49,961 nucleotides of DNA from Treponema sp. UBA7570 (GTDB lineage: Bacteria; Spirochaetota; Spirochaetia; Treponematales; Treponemataceae): the NCBI GenBank assembly GCA_002477955.1, contig DLLE01000028.1, positions 61,415 through 111,375 on the forward strand, written 5' to 3'. Position 1 is the stretch's first letter, and each line of letters opens with the position of its first letter. Of the stretch, positions 25,607 to 33,483 are shown piece by piece. The notes beneath the pieces are model-generated. The model did not search any database, was not told the origin of the DNA, and worked only from the letters and a program-made list of their open reading frames with translations. The translations under genes and the position numbers were made by a program.

Positions 25607-25636
25607 ATTTTACATTTTTTGCAAAGCTTTAGTCAA
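25607..25636 (-). promoter_or_regulatory. Promoter of rpmE
   Basis: Minus strand TTGACT (25636-25631), 18-base spacer, TAAAAT (25612-25607). The -35 box lies 13 bases from the rho stop. It would make a leader of about 125 bases before rpmE, long enough for autoregulatory structure. Confidence 0.55.
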
Positions 25637-25648
25637 TACCAAGTCAGC

Positions 25649-27412
25649 CTAATTTATAGCCGCAGAGCCTGTATTCATTGCCGCAAGAAAAGCTTTATTA
25701 TCCTTGCTTTTTTTCATTTGCTGCAAAATAAGTTCAGTAATCTCAATGTCTTCCATTGGCGCAATAACTTTGCGCAAAATCCAAATTTTCTGAAGCTCAT
25801 CTTCTGTAAGCAAAAGCTCTTCTTTACGGGTTCCAGATTTTTTAATATTGATTGCAGGAAACAGTCTTCTTTCTGCAAGCTTGCGGTCAAGGTTAATTTC
25901 AGAGTTTCCAGTTCCTTTAAATTCTTCAAAGATAACCTCATCCATGCGGCTTCCTGTTTCAATGAGAGCCGTAGAAACAATCGTCAAAGAACCGCCCTCT
26001 TCTATATTGCGGGCAGCGCCAAAAAACCGCTTAGGCTTATGCAAAGCATTAGAATCAACACCGCCAGACAAAACTTTTCCGGAAGTTGGAACTGTAATAT
26101 TGTATGCACGTGCAAGACGAGTGATTGAGTCCAAAAGAATTACTACATCGCGTTTATGCTCTACAAGACGTTTTGCCTTTTCAAGAACCATCTCTGCAAC
26201 CTGAACGTGACGTGTAGCCTGTTCATCAAACGTTGAAGAAATAACTTCTCCCTTGATTGCGCGCTCCATGTCTGTAACTTCTTCCGGACGCTCATCAATA
26301 AGAAGCACAATTAAATAAACTTCCGGGTTATTCTGAATTATTGCGTTTGCAATTTTCTGCATAAGAATTGTTTTTCCGGCTTTTGGAGGAGCAACAATCA
26401 AAAGACGCTGGCCTTTCCCAATTGGAGCAAACAAATCAACAATTCTACCAGAATATTCATCGCTTACAGTTTCCAAACGCAATTTTTCATTTGGATAAAG
26501 CGGAGTCAGATTTTCGAATGGAACACGCGTCTGTGCTACGCGAGGTTCATCAAAATTTACGGTTTCGATTCTTAAAAGTGCAAAAAAACGTTCACCTTCT
26601 TTTGGAGAACGGGTCTGTCCGTAAACAGTGTCGCCGGTTTTAAGATTAAAAAGACGAATCTGGCTCGGACTAATATAAATATCATCCGGTCCAGGAAGAT
26701 AACTGTTCTGCGGAGAACGCAAAAATCCGTAGCCGTCAGGAAGAATTTCAAGAGCACCAGAAGCAAAGATAAGTCCGCCATGTTCTGTATGCGCTTTAAG
26801 AATATTAAAAATAACTTCCTGCTTTTTCATTGAAGGAATATCTTCTTCGGCACAGCCGTATTGAATTGCCATAGAACGCAATTCCGGCATGCTCATTTTT
26901 GTAAGGTCATTGATTAAAAGACGTGGTTTTGATTCGTATTCTTCAGGATTTTCGATTATCTGGGCAGCGGCTGTCGCTTCGTCTCTGGCGGCGTTTCTTG
27001 CAGCAATTCTTTCTCTGTAGGAAGTTCTTCTGTTATTGCCGTTGTTATGCTGGCGATTGTTATAAGCGCGTTCTGTTCTTTCGGCTCGTTCACCATCTGT
27101 TTTTGAAACTACAACCCTTCTCCGCGGTTTTATAACAACTCGAGTCCGGCGCCCTTCCGTTTCTGAAGGATTTTCTTCTGTTTCCGTCGCAACAGAAGAT
27201 TCTTCGGAAGCAGGATTCTCAGGCTCATCTTCTAACGAACAATCTTCTTCAGCTTCGTTAACTTCCGGTTCTGCAACAGATTCTTCCTGAACTGGTGCCG
27301 GACTTTCAAAAGATTCTGGCTGAATATCCAACTCCAGCTGATTTTGAACATCCTCATTATCATTTTTCAAGTCTTCGGATTTGTCCAAAAAACGGCGCTT
27401 AATCAATGCCAT
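25649..27412 (-). CDS. rho: Transcription termination factor Rho with long disordered N-terminal extension
   Basis: 587 residues, against about 420 in E. coli. The first ~165 residues are unrelated to the core: an acidic stretch (about 20-85), then an Arg/Asn-rich stretch (RRTRVVIKPRRRVVV, NNRQHNNGNNRRTSYRER). The Rho N-terminal helical domain begins near LLINDLTKMSMPELRSMA, followed by the cold-shock RNA-binding domain (GYGFLRSPQNSYLPGPDDIYIS), Walker A PPKAGKT, LLIDERPEEVTDMER, the Q/R-loop region LLDSITRLARAYN and the RFFGAARNIEEGGSLTI block. GGAG precedes the ATG. It has a good promoter and a ~150-base leader. Confidence 0.97.
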   Translation of the reverse strand: MALIKRRFLDKSEDLKNDNEDVQNQLELDIQPESFESPAPVQEESVAEPEVNEAEEDCSLEDEPENPASEESSVATETEENPSETEGRRTRVVIKPRRRVVVSKTDGERAERTERAYNNRQHNNGNNRRTSYRERIAARNAARDEATAAAQIIENPEEYESKPRLLINDLTKMSMPELRSMAIQYGCAEEDIPSMKKQEVIFNILKAHTEHGGLIFASGALEILPDGYGFLRSPQNSYLPGPDDIYISPSQIRLFNLKTGDTVYGQTRSPKEGERFFALLRIETVNFDEPRVAQTRVPFENLTPLYPNEKLRLETVSDEYSGRIVDLFAPIGKGQRLLIVAPPKAGKTILMQKIANAIIQNNPEVYLIVLLIDERPEEVTDMERAIKGEVISSTFDEQATRHVQVAEMVLEKAKRLVEHKRDVVILLDSITRLARAYNITVPTSGKVLSGGVDSNALHKPKRFFGAARNIEEGGSLTIVSTALIETGSRMDEVIFEEFKGTGNSEINLDRKLAERRLFPAINIKKSGTRKEELLLTEDELQKIWILRKVIAPMEDIEITELILQQMKKSKDNKAFLAAMNTGSAAIN

Positions 27413-27567
27413 TTTAATTCTCCATAAAAAAAATAATAAAAACTGTAAAATTTTATAAATTATCTACAGACTTTTTAAATTAAAAATATCCATCTGTAAA
27501 ATTATTAAAAACGGTTAAAAAAACTAAAAACTTTTCAAGGATTTTTCGTTAAAAGAATTGATTACTT

Positions 27568-27597
27568 ATTATATTATTCTAGCAATAAAAAAGTCAA
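27568..27597 (-). promoter_or_regulatory. Promoter of rho
   Basis: Minus strand TTGACT (27597-27592), 18-base spacer, TATAAT (27573-27568). Leader of about 150 AT-rich bases to the rho ATG at 27412. Rho often controls its own leader. Confidence 0.68.
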
Positions 27598-27637
27598 TAA
27601 GATTTATTTTTTAATCAAAAGACTCCAAATTGCTGTT

Positions 27638-28090
27638 TTAATGAGGCAAATCTGATTTTATAAGCAAAGCCTGTTTAAATTCGTCAGAGGCAACAGAAAA
27701 AATATCAACATCTGGAGGATTCTGCAACATCGTAACACTGCCTTCAAAATCTACATTGTCAGCAATCCTTATTCTTCCAGTCACAACATCACCAAAAACA
27801 CTGCTTCCAGAACACATTTCGACACGTTCTTTTGCTTCTATATTGCCTTTTACTTTTCCAGAAATCACAAGAGAATTTACTTTGATTGACTCCACATCGC
27901 AAAGTGCGGTTTTGTCAATTTCTAAATCTCCGGTCGCATTTATTTTTCCGCTGAATTTTCCTGTAATCACAAGATTGTCAGTAAACTCGAGTTCTCCGTC
28001 AAATTCTGTTTCCTGACCAAAAACAGTCAGATTTTTTTTCTGATTTCCTTCTTTTTCAACTCTTTTATTCAGTTCAATATTTTGCGACAT
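27638..28090 (-). CDS. Bactofilin (polymer-forming cytoskeletal protein)
   Basis: 150 residues. The central part is a run of beta-helix repeats with alternating hydrophobic residues (FDGELEFTDNLVITGKFSGKI, then VNSLVISGKVKGNIEAKERVEM, then SVFGDVVTGRIRIADNVDFEG), characteristic of bactofilins, which polymerise without nucleotide and often guide cell-wall synthesis or cell shape. N- and C-terminal tails are short and polar. It begins 5 bases after the lnt stop, so it belongs to the HU-lnt-bactofilin operon. In spirochaetes such proteins may contribute to helical shape; that is inference. Confidence 0.88.
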   Translation of the reverse strand: MSQNIELNKRVEKEGNQKKNLTVFGQETEFDGELEFTDNLVITGKFSGKINATGDLEIDKTALCDVESIKVNSLVISGKVKGNIEAKERVEMCSGSSVFGDVVTGRIRIADNVDFEGSVTMLQNPPDVDIFSVASDEFKQALLIKSDLPH

Positions 28091-28095
28091 ATCTA

Positions 28096-29544
28096 CTATT
28101 TTACCTTATTTATTTCAACTTCGCAATACAGAAAATTTTCAGAAAAAGGATTTATCATTTTCTTCACTTTGCCAAAACCGTCGATATAGCAGGTTTGACC
28201 GCTGTTTGAAGAACGAATCATCGGAATTCCATTTTCCATTGAACAAAAGCTTGCGGCCGCAAGATGCTGCATCTGACAAGCTCTGCTATAACTCCAGGAA
28301 TCATTTGAAAGGCTGATAAAAAGCTCCGCCCCCATTTTTGCCATTTTTTCGCCGACTTCAGAAAAAGTATCTTCAAAGCAAATTGGAGTTCCGATTAAAA
28401 TTTCTCTAAACTTTAACAGCTTCATTTTTTCACCTTCAAGCCAATAACGGCCGCTTATTACGCTCTGCTGGTAATACTCAGGAAAAAATCCTTTCAACGG
28501 AAAATCTTCAGAAAAAGGCACAAGATGATTTTTTTTGTAAACCTGCCAGTTTGGAAGCACTGTCTGTCTTGAATTAACAATTGGCTTTATTGGGGAAAAC
28601 AAAAGAGCGCTGTTATAATTTTTAAAACTCGTTCCAAGAATAAAGTCGCATTTTTTTGAATTTATGTAATCAAAAAGGTCAATCGCCATCTCAGAACGCT
28701 CATCTTCGCGTCCAAAACGCAATTTTTTATCAAAAGCAGAAACCACATCAACAACAACGCTGGTTTCCGGCCAAACAACAATCTGAATGTCAGGATGCTG
28801 CATAAGAGCCTTATCTGTAAGCCGTTTTAAGCTTTCAATTTCTTTTTTATACTGCTCAATTCCATCTTTTCTTGGCTCCGCATTATTTTGAATTAAAACC
28901 GTCTTCAAAGTTGAAGAAGGCTCTGTTTCTTCAACAAAAAAACCTATAAAAATATGCTGAATAAAAAGAACTGCAAAAAACAGCGCTCCACCAGCCTGCA
29001 CAAAATTAAAACGTCTGTATTTTATGACATAAGAAACATTCGCAACAACAATACAGTTAAAGAAAATAATTAAAAAATCCAGTCCCCAAATTTTTGTATA
29101 TCGGACAGCTCTTGTTAAAACAGGAATTTTCCACTGAGTATAAGCAGAAACTCCGTATCCAAAGGCAAAATATCCTTTTGTAAAAAGGAATTCTGCAAAA
29201 AAAAGAATCAGAATATTAAAAATAAAAGCATATTTCCTTGTTTTTGAAAAAAATTGCAAAAGAGCAAAAATTATAGCCCAGTAAACTCCAAAAAGAGAAT
29301 AAACACCTAAAGCCGCAAACACATCGTAACGAATAAGCCAAAAACAAAAAAGAAAATAACTGATAAAACCATAGGCAAAGCCTGCCAAAGCAGATTTTTT
29401 CAAGCTAAATTTTGGAATTATAAATAAAAAAGGAATATAATAAAACCAAGCTAACAAAAAAAGCCCGTTTTTAAAAATAAAATTAGGATGTGAAAGGAAT
29501 TTTAAGAAAGATGATAAAAGAACAGAAGCGACTACCTGAATCAA
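28096..29544 (-). CDS. lnt: Apolipoprotein N-acyltransferase
   Basis: 482 residues. The N-terminal half has about seven to eight membrane helices. The C-terminal half is a nitrilase-type domain with the catalytic triad Glu (VVWPETSV), Lys (KKNHLVPFSE) and Cys (GTPICFED). It adds the third acyl chain to lipoproteins at the periplasmic side of the inner membrane. The start is a TTG at 29544 with AAGGAAG about 7 bases upstream and 16 bases after the HU stop; no nearby in-frame ATG fits. It lies between HU and bactofilin genes. Confidence 0.94.
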   Translation of the reverse strand: MIQVVASVLLSSFLKFLSHPNFIFKNGLFLLAWFYYIPFLFIIPKFSLKKSALAGFAYGFISYFLFCFWLIRYDVFAALGVYSLFGVYWAIIFALLQFFSKTRKYAFIFNILILFFAEFLFTKGYFAFGYGVSAYTQWKIPVLTRAVRYTKIWGLDFLIIFFNCIVVANVSYVIKYRRFNFVQAGGALFFAVLFIQHIFIGFFVEETEPSSTLKTVLIQNNAEPRKDGIEQYKKEIESLKRLTDKALMQHPDIQIVVWPETSVVVDVVSAFDKKLRFGREDERSEMAIDLFDYINSKKCDFILGTSFKNYNSALLFSPIKPIVNSRQTVLPNWQVYKKNHLVPFSEDFPLKGFFPEYYQQSVISGRYWLEGEKMKLLKFREILIGTPICFEDTFSEVGEKMAKMGAELFISLSNDSWSYSRACQMQHLAAASFCSMENGIPMIRSSNSGQTCYIDGFGKVKKMINPFSENFLYCEVEINKVK

Positions 29545-29560
29545 GGCTCATCTTCCTTTT

Positions 29561-29887
29561 TTACTCAACAGTAGCCGAAGATTCAAAAACAGGAAGATCC
29601 CAAAGGGATTTTTTTAATTCCTGTCCAGCCCTAAACGCAGCCACAAAATGCGGCGCAACGGTAAGCTGCTCTCCTGTTTTTGGATTGCGGGCTTTTGAAC
29701 GACCTTTTCTCAAGCGAGGTTCAAAAGTTCCAAAACCACGAAGTTCAATTGTATTGCCTTCCTTTAAGGCATTTTTTAATTCATCCAAAAGTTGTTCTAC
29801 AACATCCTGGACGATTTTTTTTTCGCATTGCGCTTTTTGGTAAACAGATTCAACTAAATCATATTTTGTTACTTTTTTAGCAGACAT
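29561..29887 (-). CDS. HU/IHF-family DNA-binding protein
   Basis: 108 residues, slightly longer than the usual 90-95. The N-terminal helices (KYDLVESVYQKAQCEKKIVQDVVEQLLDEL in outline) and the signature IELRGFGTFEPRLRKGRSKARNPKTGE are HU. The DNA-bending arm contains RNPKTGEQLTVAP. The extra C-terminal ~15 residues (SLWDLPVFESSATVE) are unusual. GAGGT precedes the ATG. It sits just after the rpsT terminator, so either readthrough or an unrecognised promoter expresses it; lnt and bactofilin follow closely. Confidence 0.93.
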   Translation of the reverse strand: MSAKKVTKYDLVESVYQKAQCEKKIVQDVVEQLLDELKNALKEGNTIELRGFGTFEPRLRKGRSKARNPKTGEQLTVAPHFVAAFRAGQELKKSLWDLPVFESSATVE

Positions 29888-29911
29888 TTATTTACCTCAC
29901 AACATTTTCAG

Positions 29912-29957
29912 AAAAAAAAATTCCTGATGACGCAAGCGTAAACTTTACGCCATCAGG
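29912..29957 (-). terminator. Intrinsic terminator of rpsT
   Basis: Stem CCTGATG (29923-29929) with CATCAGG (29951-29957), with an inner GCGTAAA-type hairpin, followed on the minus strand by AA and nine T. Confidence 0.85.
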
Positions 29958-29981
29958 TTTTTAGGCATAGAGAATGCCAAA

Positions 29982-30266
29982 TTATTTTGCAGGAGCTTCA
30001 GCAAATGAAACGTTAAAAAGTTTCGCCATGCGTGACTTTTTGCGAGAAACAGCATTGCGTGTAAGGACACCCTTACTACGTGCAGAGTCAAGCTTAGATA
30101 CTAAAGTTGTAAGTCTTTCCTTAGCAAGCTTTTCGTCTTTAGCCTGAACAGCTTCTACAAACTGTCTTGCATAAGTACGAACTTCACTTTTAATTGCTTT
30201 GTTGTGCAAGCGACGAACTTCGCTCTGTGCATATCTTTTTTCTGCAGATGATTTTTTTCCAGCCAA
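29982..30266 (-). CDS. rpsT: Ribosomal protein S20, UUG start
   Basis: 94 residues, starting GKKSSAEKRYAQSEVRRLHNK after the initiator and Ala, and ending near RKKSRMAKLFN, as in S20. I place the start at TTG 30266: it yields the normal S20 N-terminus (MAGKKSSAEKRY) and has GGGGGTG five bases upstream. Longer readings from TTG at 30281 or GTG would put the ribosome site inside the coding region. E. coli rpsT also uses UUG, which is linked to its translational autoregulation. It has a strong promoter and terminator and is divergent from the zinc-ribbon gene. Confidence 0.93.
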   Translation of the reverse strand: MAGKKSSAEKRYAQSEVRRLHNKAIKSEVRTYARQFVEAVQAKDEKLAKERLTTLVSKLDSARSKGVLTRNAVSRKKSRMAKLFNVSFAEAPAK

Positions 30267-30296
30267 AGGAGGCACCCCCAAATAAAAACTTTATAA

Positions 30297-30325
30297 ATAT
30301 TAACAAACGAACGATTTATAGTCAA
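30297..30325 (-). promoter_or_regulatory. Promoter of rpsT
   Basis: Minus strand TTGACT (30325-30320), 17-base spacer, TAATAT (30302-30297); short leader of about 25 bases to the TTG at 30266. Confidence 0.68.
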
Positions 30326-30406
30326 TATGGATTTTTTGTTAATTCGTATCAATATATCAAATTAGAGTTTTATTTTAAAGTTTTTTCACTATATGTTTTT
30401 TAAATC

Positions 30407-30435
30407 TTGACACAGAGTTTCTAATTTATTATACT
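30407..30435 (+). promoter_or_regulatory. Strong promoter of the small zinc-ribbon gene
   Basis: TTGACA (30407-30412), 17-base spacer, TATACT (30430-30435): the best sigma-70 match in the window. About 30 bases of leader to the ATG at 30472. Confidence 0.78.
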
Positions 30436-30471
30436 ATTTGAACATATTCGAATATTTTTTGGAGGATAGTC

Positions 30472-30648
30472 ATGGCTGGTGCTAGTAAGAACTCTCGTAC
30501 AACAGTTGCAACACAGAAATTTGAATGCCCTGAATGTGGTGGCGAAATTGTAATGAAAACTTTGTACGAAAACGGAAGACTCCGCAACGTAGCTGAGTGT
30601 TCAAAATGCAAACTCACAAAACGTCGTCCTAAAGATTTTAGAAAATAA
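30472..30648 (+). CDS. 58-residue zinc-ribbon protein, probably ribosome- or RNA-associated
   Basis: A short gene with strong expression signals: a near-consensus promoter, GGAGGA 7 bases before the ATG, and a terminator after the stop. The protein reads MAGASKNSRTTVATQKFECP, then ECGG, a middle segment with LYENGRLRN, then AECSKCKLTKRRPKDFRK. The CPEC and CSKC pairs form a zinc ribbon like that of small ribosomal proteins such as L33 or rubredoxin-like RNA-binding proteins. The basic termini suggest RNA contact. It is not a clear L33. Divergent from rpsT, sharing a ~200-base control region. Function unknown. Confidence 0.85.
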   Translation: MAGASKNSRTTVATQKFECPECGGEIVMKTLYENGRLRNVAECSKCKLTKRRPKDFRK

Positions 30649-30672
30649 ATTTCTTATAGCGACCATATAACC

Positions 30673-30711
30673 CCCGCAGACCAAAGTACACGGTTTTGCG
30701 GGATTTTTTTT
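30673..30711 (+). terminator. Intrinsic terminator of the zinc-ribbon gene
   Basis: CCCGCA (30673-30678) pairs with TGCGGG (30697-30702), extended inward by ACC with GGT, and is followed by eight T. Confidence 0.83.
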
Positions 30712-30765
30712 GCATACAAACGCATTGCAAAATCATTCAAGCAAATAAAAATTCAATCAAGTCAA

Positions 30766-33219
30766 CTAATCAATAAGGGCTGCGACAGCTTGCGCTATAT
30801 TTTCTACAGAGTCATACATTTTTTTTGTTTCAGGAACACTCGAAGTAAAGATCTTTCCGTACTGCTTTTCTACGATTCTTTTATCTAAAACAACGATTGC
30901 ACCTTTATCAGAATTTCTGCGCATCAAGCGTCCAAATCCCTGCCTAAATTTTATAACAGCATCAGGAACAGACAATTCCATAAAAGAACTTCCGCCTCTC
31001 TGCTGTATCATTTCCGACTTTGCTGCAAAAACAGGATTATTAGGAACACCGAACGGCAATTTTGCAATAATTACCTGAGACAGGCTGTCGCCGGGAACAT
31101 CAACACCTTCCCAAAACGAATCTGTTGCAAAAAGAACACTCGGCTTATCTTCTCTAAAGATTTTTAAAAGCCGGAATCTGTCATCATCTCCCTGCTTTAA
31201 AATTTTTATCCCCGAAAGTCTGAGCGCATTACGGGCTATATCGCAAGCATGTTTCAAAGATTCGTAAGAAGTAAACAAAACCAGCGTTTTTCCGCCAGCC
31301 GCACGAATCAAACGGACAATTGAATCTTCAATATAACGCTGATATTCAAAGGCATTTTCCGGAAAAGGAGCATCCCTCGCAACTGCAAACAGAACATTCG
31401 TTTTATAAGGAAAAGGCGAAGGAAAATCCCCTTCTAAAATACGCTCTTCTTCAGCAAAAAAAACTCCTGAGCGCTTTTTCCAGTAATTAAAAGATTTTCC
31501 TATGCTCAGCGTGGCAGAAGTACAGACAACGCTGTCCATCGGCTCAAAAACACCTTTATTCATCGTCTGCGAAATATCAAGCGGAGTTTGAACAAACTGA
31601 ACGTAATAAGGATTTTCAATATTTTTTGCAACTGCCGAACTAAGCTTTGATTTTTGAATCCAATATACAAAATCCGGATGTTCGTTCCATGACAAAAAAC
31701 TGCCAAGAACAACCGCAGAATCTTCAAGTCTTCTCAAAACGCTTTTTGTTTCGTACAAAACAGGGCTGTCTTTTGCTTCTTCTGGAATACAGTCAAAAAG
31801 CTTGCGGACATTTCCTGTAAAATCCACAATATGCTTTTGCAAAACCGACATTGAATGAAGAACGTTCACAAACTGAGTCTGAGTATTCTTAAAAAGCCTT
31901 AGAGTGTATTCGTGCTCTAAAAGCGCAAGTCCGGCATCTTCAAGCCCGTTCAAAGCGACTTTTATTTGATTTACGCTTTCAATCAGAGAGTCCGAATTTT
32001 CTTCTGAAAAAGAAAGAGAAAGAAGCGTGAATAAAAAGCCAGCGGCAACACCTCTCCTTGTCCTGTATAAAAGATTAAGCTGTTTTTGAATTTTAAAACG
32101 GTTTATCTGATTGCTAAAAAAAGAGGTTGCGGCATCCTCAATTCCGTGAGCTTCGTCAAAAACAATGCGCTTATAAGGCGGCAAAACAGCGGTATCTTCA
32201 AAGCCTGCTCCTTCAAGCCGGGATTCAATATCTGCAAATAAAATATGGTGGTTTACAACAAGAATATTCGCATCGGCAGCCTCTTTGCGAACCTTCATCA
32301 CAAAGCATTTTTCCCGAAACGGACATTTCATCCCCATGCAGGCATCCGCTTCCGAGTTTACCTTCTGCCAAACATTTTCCGAAGGCATAAAAGAAAGGTC
32401 GCTCCGGCTTCCAGTCGGTGTATTTTTTGACCACTCAAAAATTTTATCAAAAATTTCCTGTTCTTCATTGAATAAATCGCGCTCTTTTTCAGTTTCATCA
32501 AGTCGGCGCAAACACAAATAATTCTGCCGGCCTTTTACAAGAACTGCCTTTATTTTTTTTCCTATGATTTTTTCTGCCGCAGGAATATCTTTTTCAATCA
32601 ATTGCTGCTGAAGATTTATAGTTCCTGTTGAAACAACTACTCTTTCCTTGTTTTCGACAGCCCAAAGCATCGAAGGAATAAGATAAGAAAAAGATTTTCC
32701 GACGCCAGTTCCCGCTTCAAAAATACCAATTTTGTTGCCGTTTAGCGCGCTTACGATTTTTCTTACAAGCTCAAGTTGAACAGGGCGCTCCTCATAGTCT
32801 GTAGATTTTTTAGCTAGAGGACCGTTTTTCGAAAGATAAAAGGCAACTTTTTCAGAATTTAACTTTTTTATAACACGAGGTAGAACTGGTTCCATTACAA
32901 CATAAACTTCAGAAACTTCGTTGTTTATTATGTAAAATCCCTGGGCATTTTCAGAGCATTCTGAAGCAACCATAAGATCCGCGTCAGAAGGATTGAGATT
33001 TCCAGAAGGATGGTTATGAATAAGGACAGAACAGTTTCTCTTTTGCGAAAAATTTACCGGGACAGAATTCAAAGAACCTCTGGCACCGACACTGACAGAA
33101 ACCACAACTCCGCTTTCGTTTATCAACCCTGAAAAAAAAACTTCATTTCCAGAAGCGTTTTTTATCTGGGCGCGCATTTCCGCTCTTGCATTATCCGAAA
33201 ACCATCTGTTAATTTCCAT
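30766..33219 (-). CDS. RadC-like JAB domain fused to DinG/XPD-type helicase
   Basis: 817 residues. The N-terminal ~125 residues form a RadC/MPN-like domain with the metal-binding HNHPSGNLNPSDAD motif (68-81). A DinG-type superfamily 2 helicase follows: EAGTGVGKSFSYLIP (Walker A), the four Cys of a 4Fe-4S cluster (one in NYLCLRR, three in ACMGMKCPFREKC), NHHILFAD, the DEAH box in VFDEAHGIED, then TSATL, LFTSYESL, FATDSFWEGVD and the final QGFGRLMRR. Expected to unwind DNA or R-loops 5' to 3'; the metalloprotease-like domain's role is unknown. I start at the ATG at 33219, preceded by GGGGCGGAG. Monocistronic between rpsT-side genes and tRNA-Glu. Confidence 0.92.
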   Translation of the reverse strand: MEINRWFSDNARAEMRAQIKNASGNEVFFSGLINESGVVVSVSVGARGSLNSVPVNFSQKRNCSVLIHNHPSGNLNPSDADLMVASECSENAQGFYIINNEVSEVYVVMEPVLPRVIKKLNSEKVAFYLSKNGPLAKKSTDYEERPVQLELVRKIVSALNGNKIGIFEAGTGVGKSFSYLIPSMLWAVENKERVVVSTGTINLQQQLIEKDIPAAEKIIGKKIKAVLVKGRQNYLCLRRLDETEKERDLFNEEQEIFDKIFEWSKNTPTGSRSDLSFMPSENVWQKVNSEADACMGMKCPFREKCFVMKVRKEAADANILVVNHHILFADIESRLEGAGFEDTAVLPPYKRIVFDEAHGIEDAATSFFSNQINRFKIQKQLNLLYRTRRGVAAGFLFTLLSLSFSEENSDSLIESVNQIKVALNGLEDAGLALLEHEYTLRLFKNTQTQFVNVLHSMSVLQKHIVDFTGNVRKLFDCIPEEAKDSPVLYETKSVLRRLEDSAVVLGSFLSWNEHPDFVYWIQKSKLSSAVAKNIENPYYVQFVQTPLDISQTMNKGVFEPMDSVVCTSATLSIGKSFNYWKKRSGVFFAEEERILEGDFPSPFPYKTNVLFAVARDAPFPENAFEYQRYIEDSIVRLIRAAGGKTLVLFTSYESLKHACDIARNALRLSGIKILKQGDDDRFRLLKIFREDKPSVLFATDSFWEGVDVPGDSLSQVIIAKLPFGVPNNPVFAAKSEMIQQRGGSSFMELSVPDAVIKFRQGFGRLMRRNSDKGAIVVLDKRIVEKQYGKIFTSSVPETKKMYDSVENIAQAVAALID

Positions 33220-33246
33220 CGCTCCGCCCCTAAAAAACAAAAGCGC

Positions 33247-33283
33247 AAAAAAAAGCCTTGCAACTTTTAGTTACAAGGCTTTT
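33247..33283 (-). terminator. Intrinsic terminator of tRNA-Glu
   Basis: Fourteen-base stem AAAAGCCTTGCAAC (33251-33264) with GTTACAAGGCTTTT (33270-33283), one mismatch or wobble, loop of five, then T tract on the minus strand. Confidence 0.88.
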
Positions 33284-33284
33284 A

Positions 33285-33356
33285 CATCTCCTAGCAGAAT
33301 TGAACTGCTGTTGTCGGGATGAAAACCCGATGTCCTAACCACTAGACGAAGGAGAC
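33285..33356 (-). tRNA. tRNA-Glu (UUC) with a G1-U72 acceptor pair
   Basis: 72 bases with full cloverleaf. Acceptor GTCTCCT pairs with AGGAGAT, so the first pair is G-U; discriminator G; D-arm GTCT with GGAC; anticodon stem TCGGG/CCCGA with loop TTTTCAT giving UUC; T-arm AGCAG-TTCAATT-CTGCT. CCA not encoded. Own promoter and terminator. Confidence 0.96.
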
Positions 33357-33391
33357 TTGTTTATATCATCTGCAACGCAGTTGACTATTAG

Positions 33392-33420
33392 ATAATAACA
33401 AAGCATAAAAATTACGTCAA
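33392..33420 (-). promoter_or_regulatory. Promoter of tRNA-Glu
   Basis: Minus strand TTGACG (33420-33415), 17-base spacer, TATTAT (33397-33392), about 35 bases before the tRNA 5' end. Confidence 0.76.
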
Positions 33421-33483
33421 TACCTCAAAAGTTCTTTTTTTGAATTTTTTATAACTTTTTGTTTATTTTTTTTCTAATCAATT

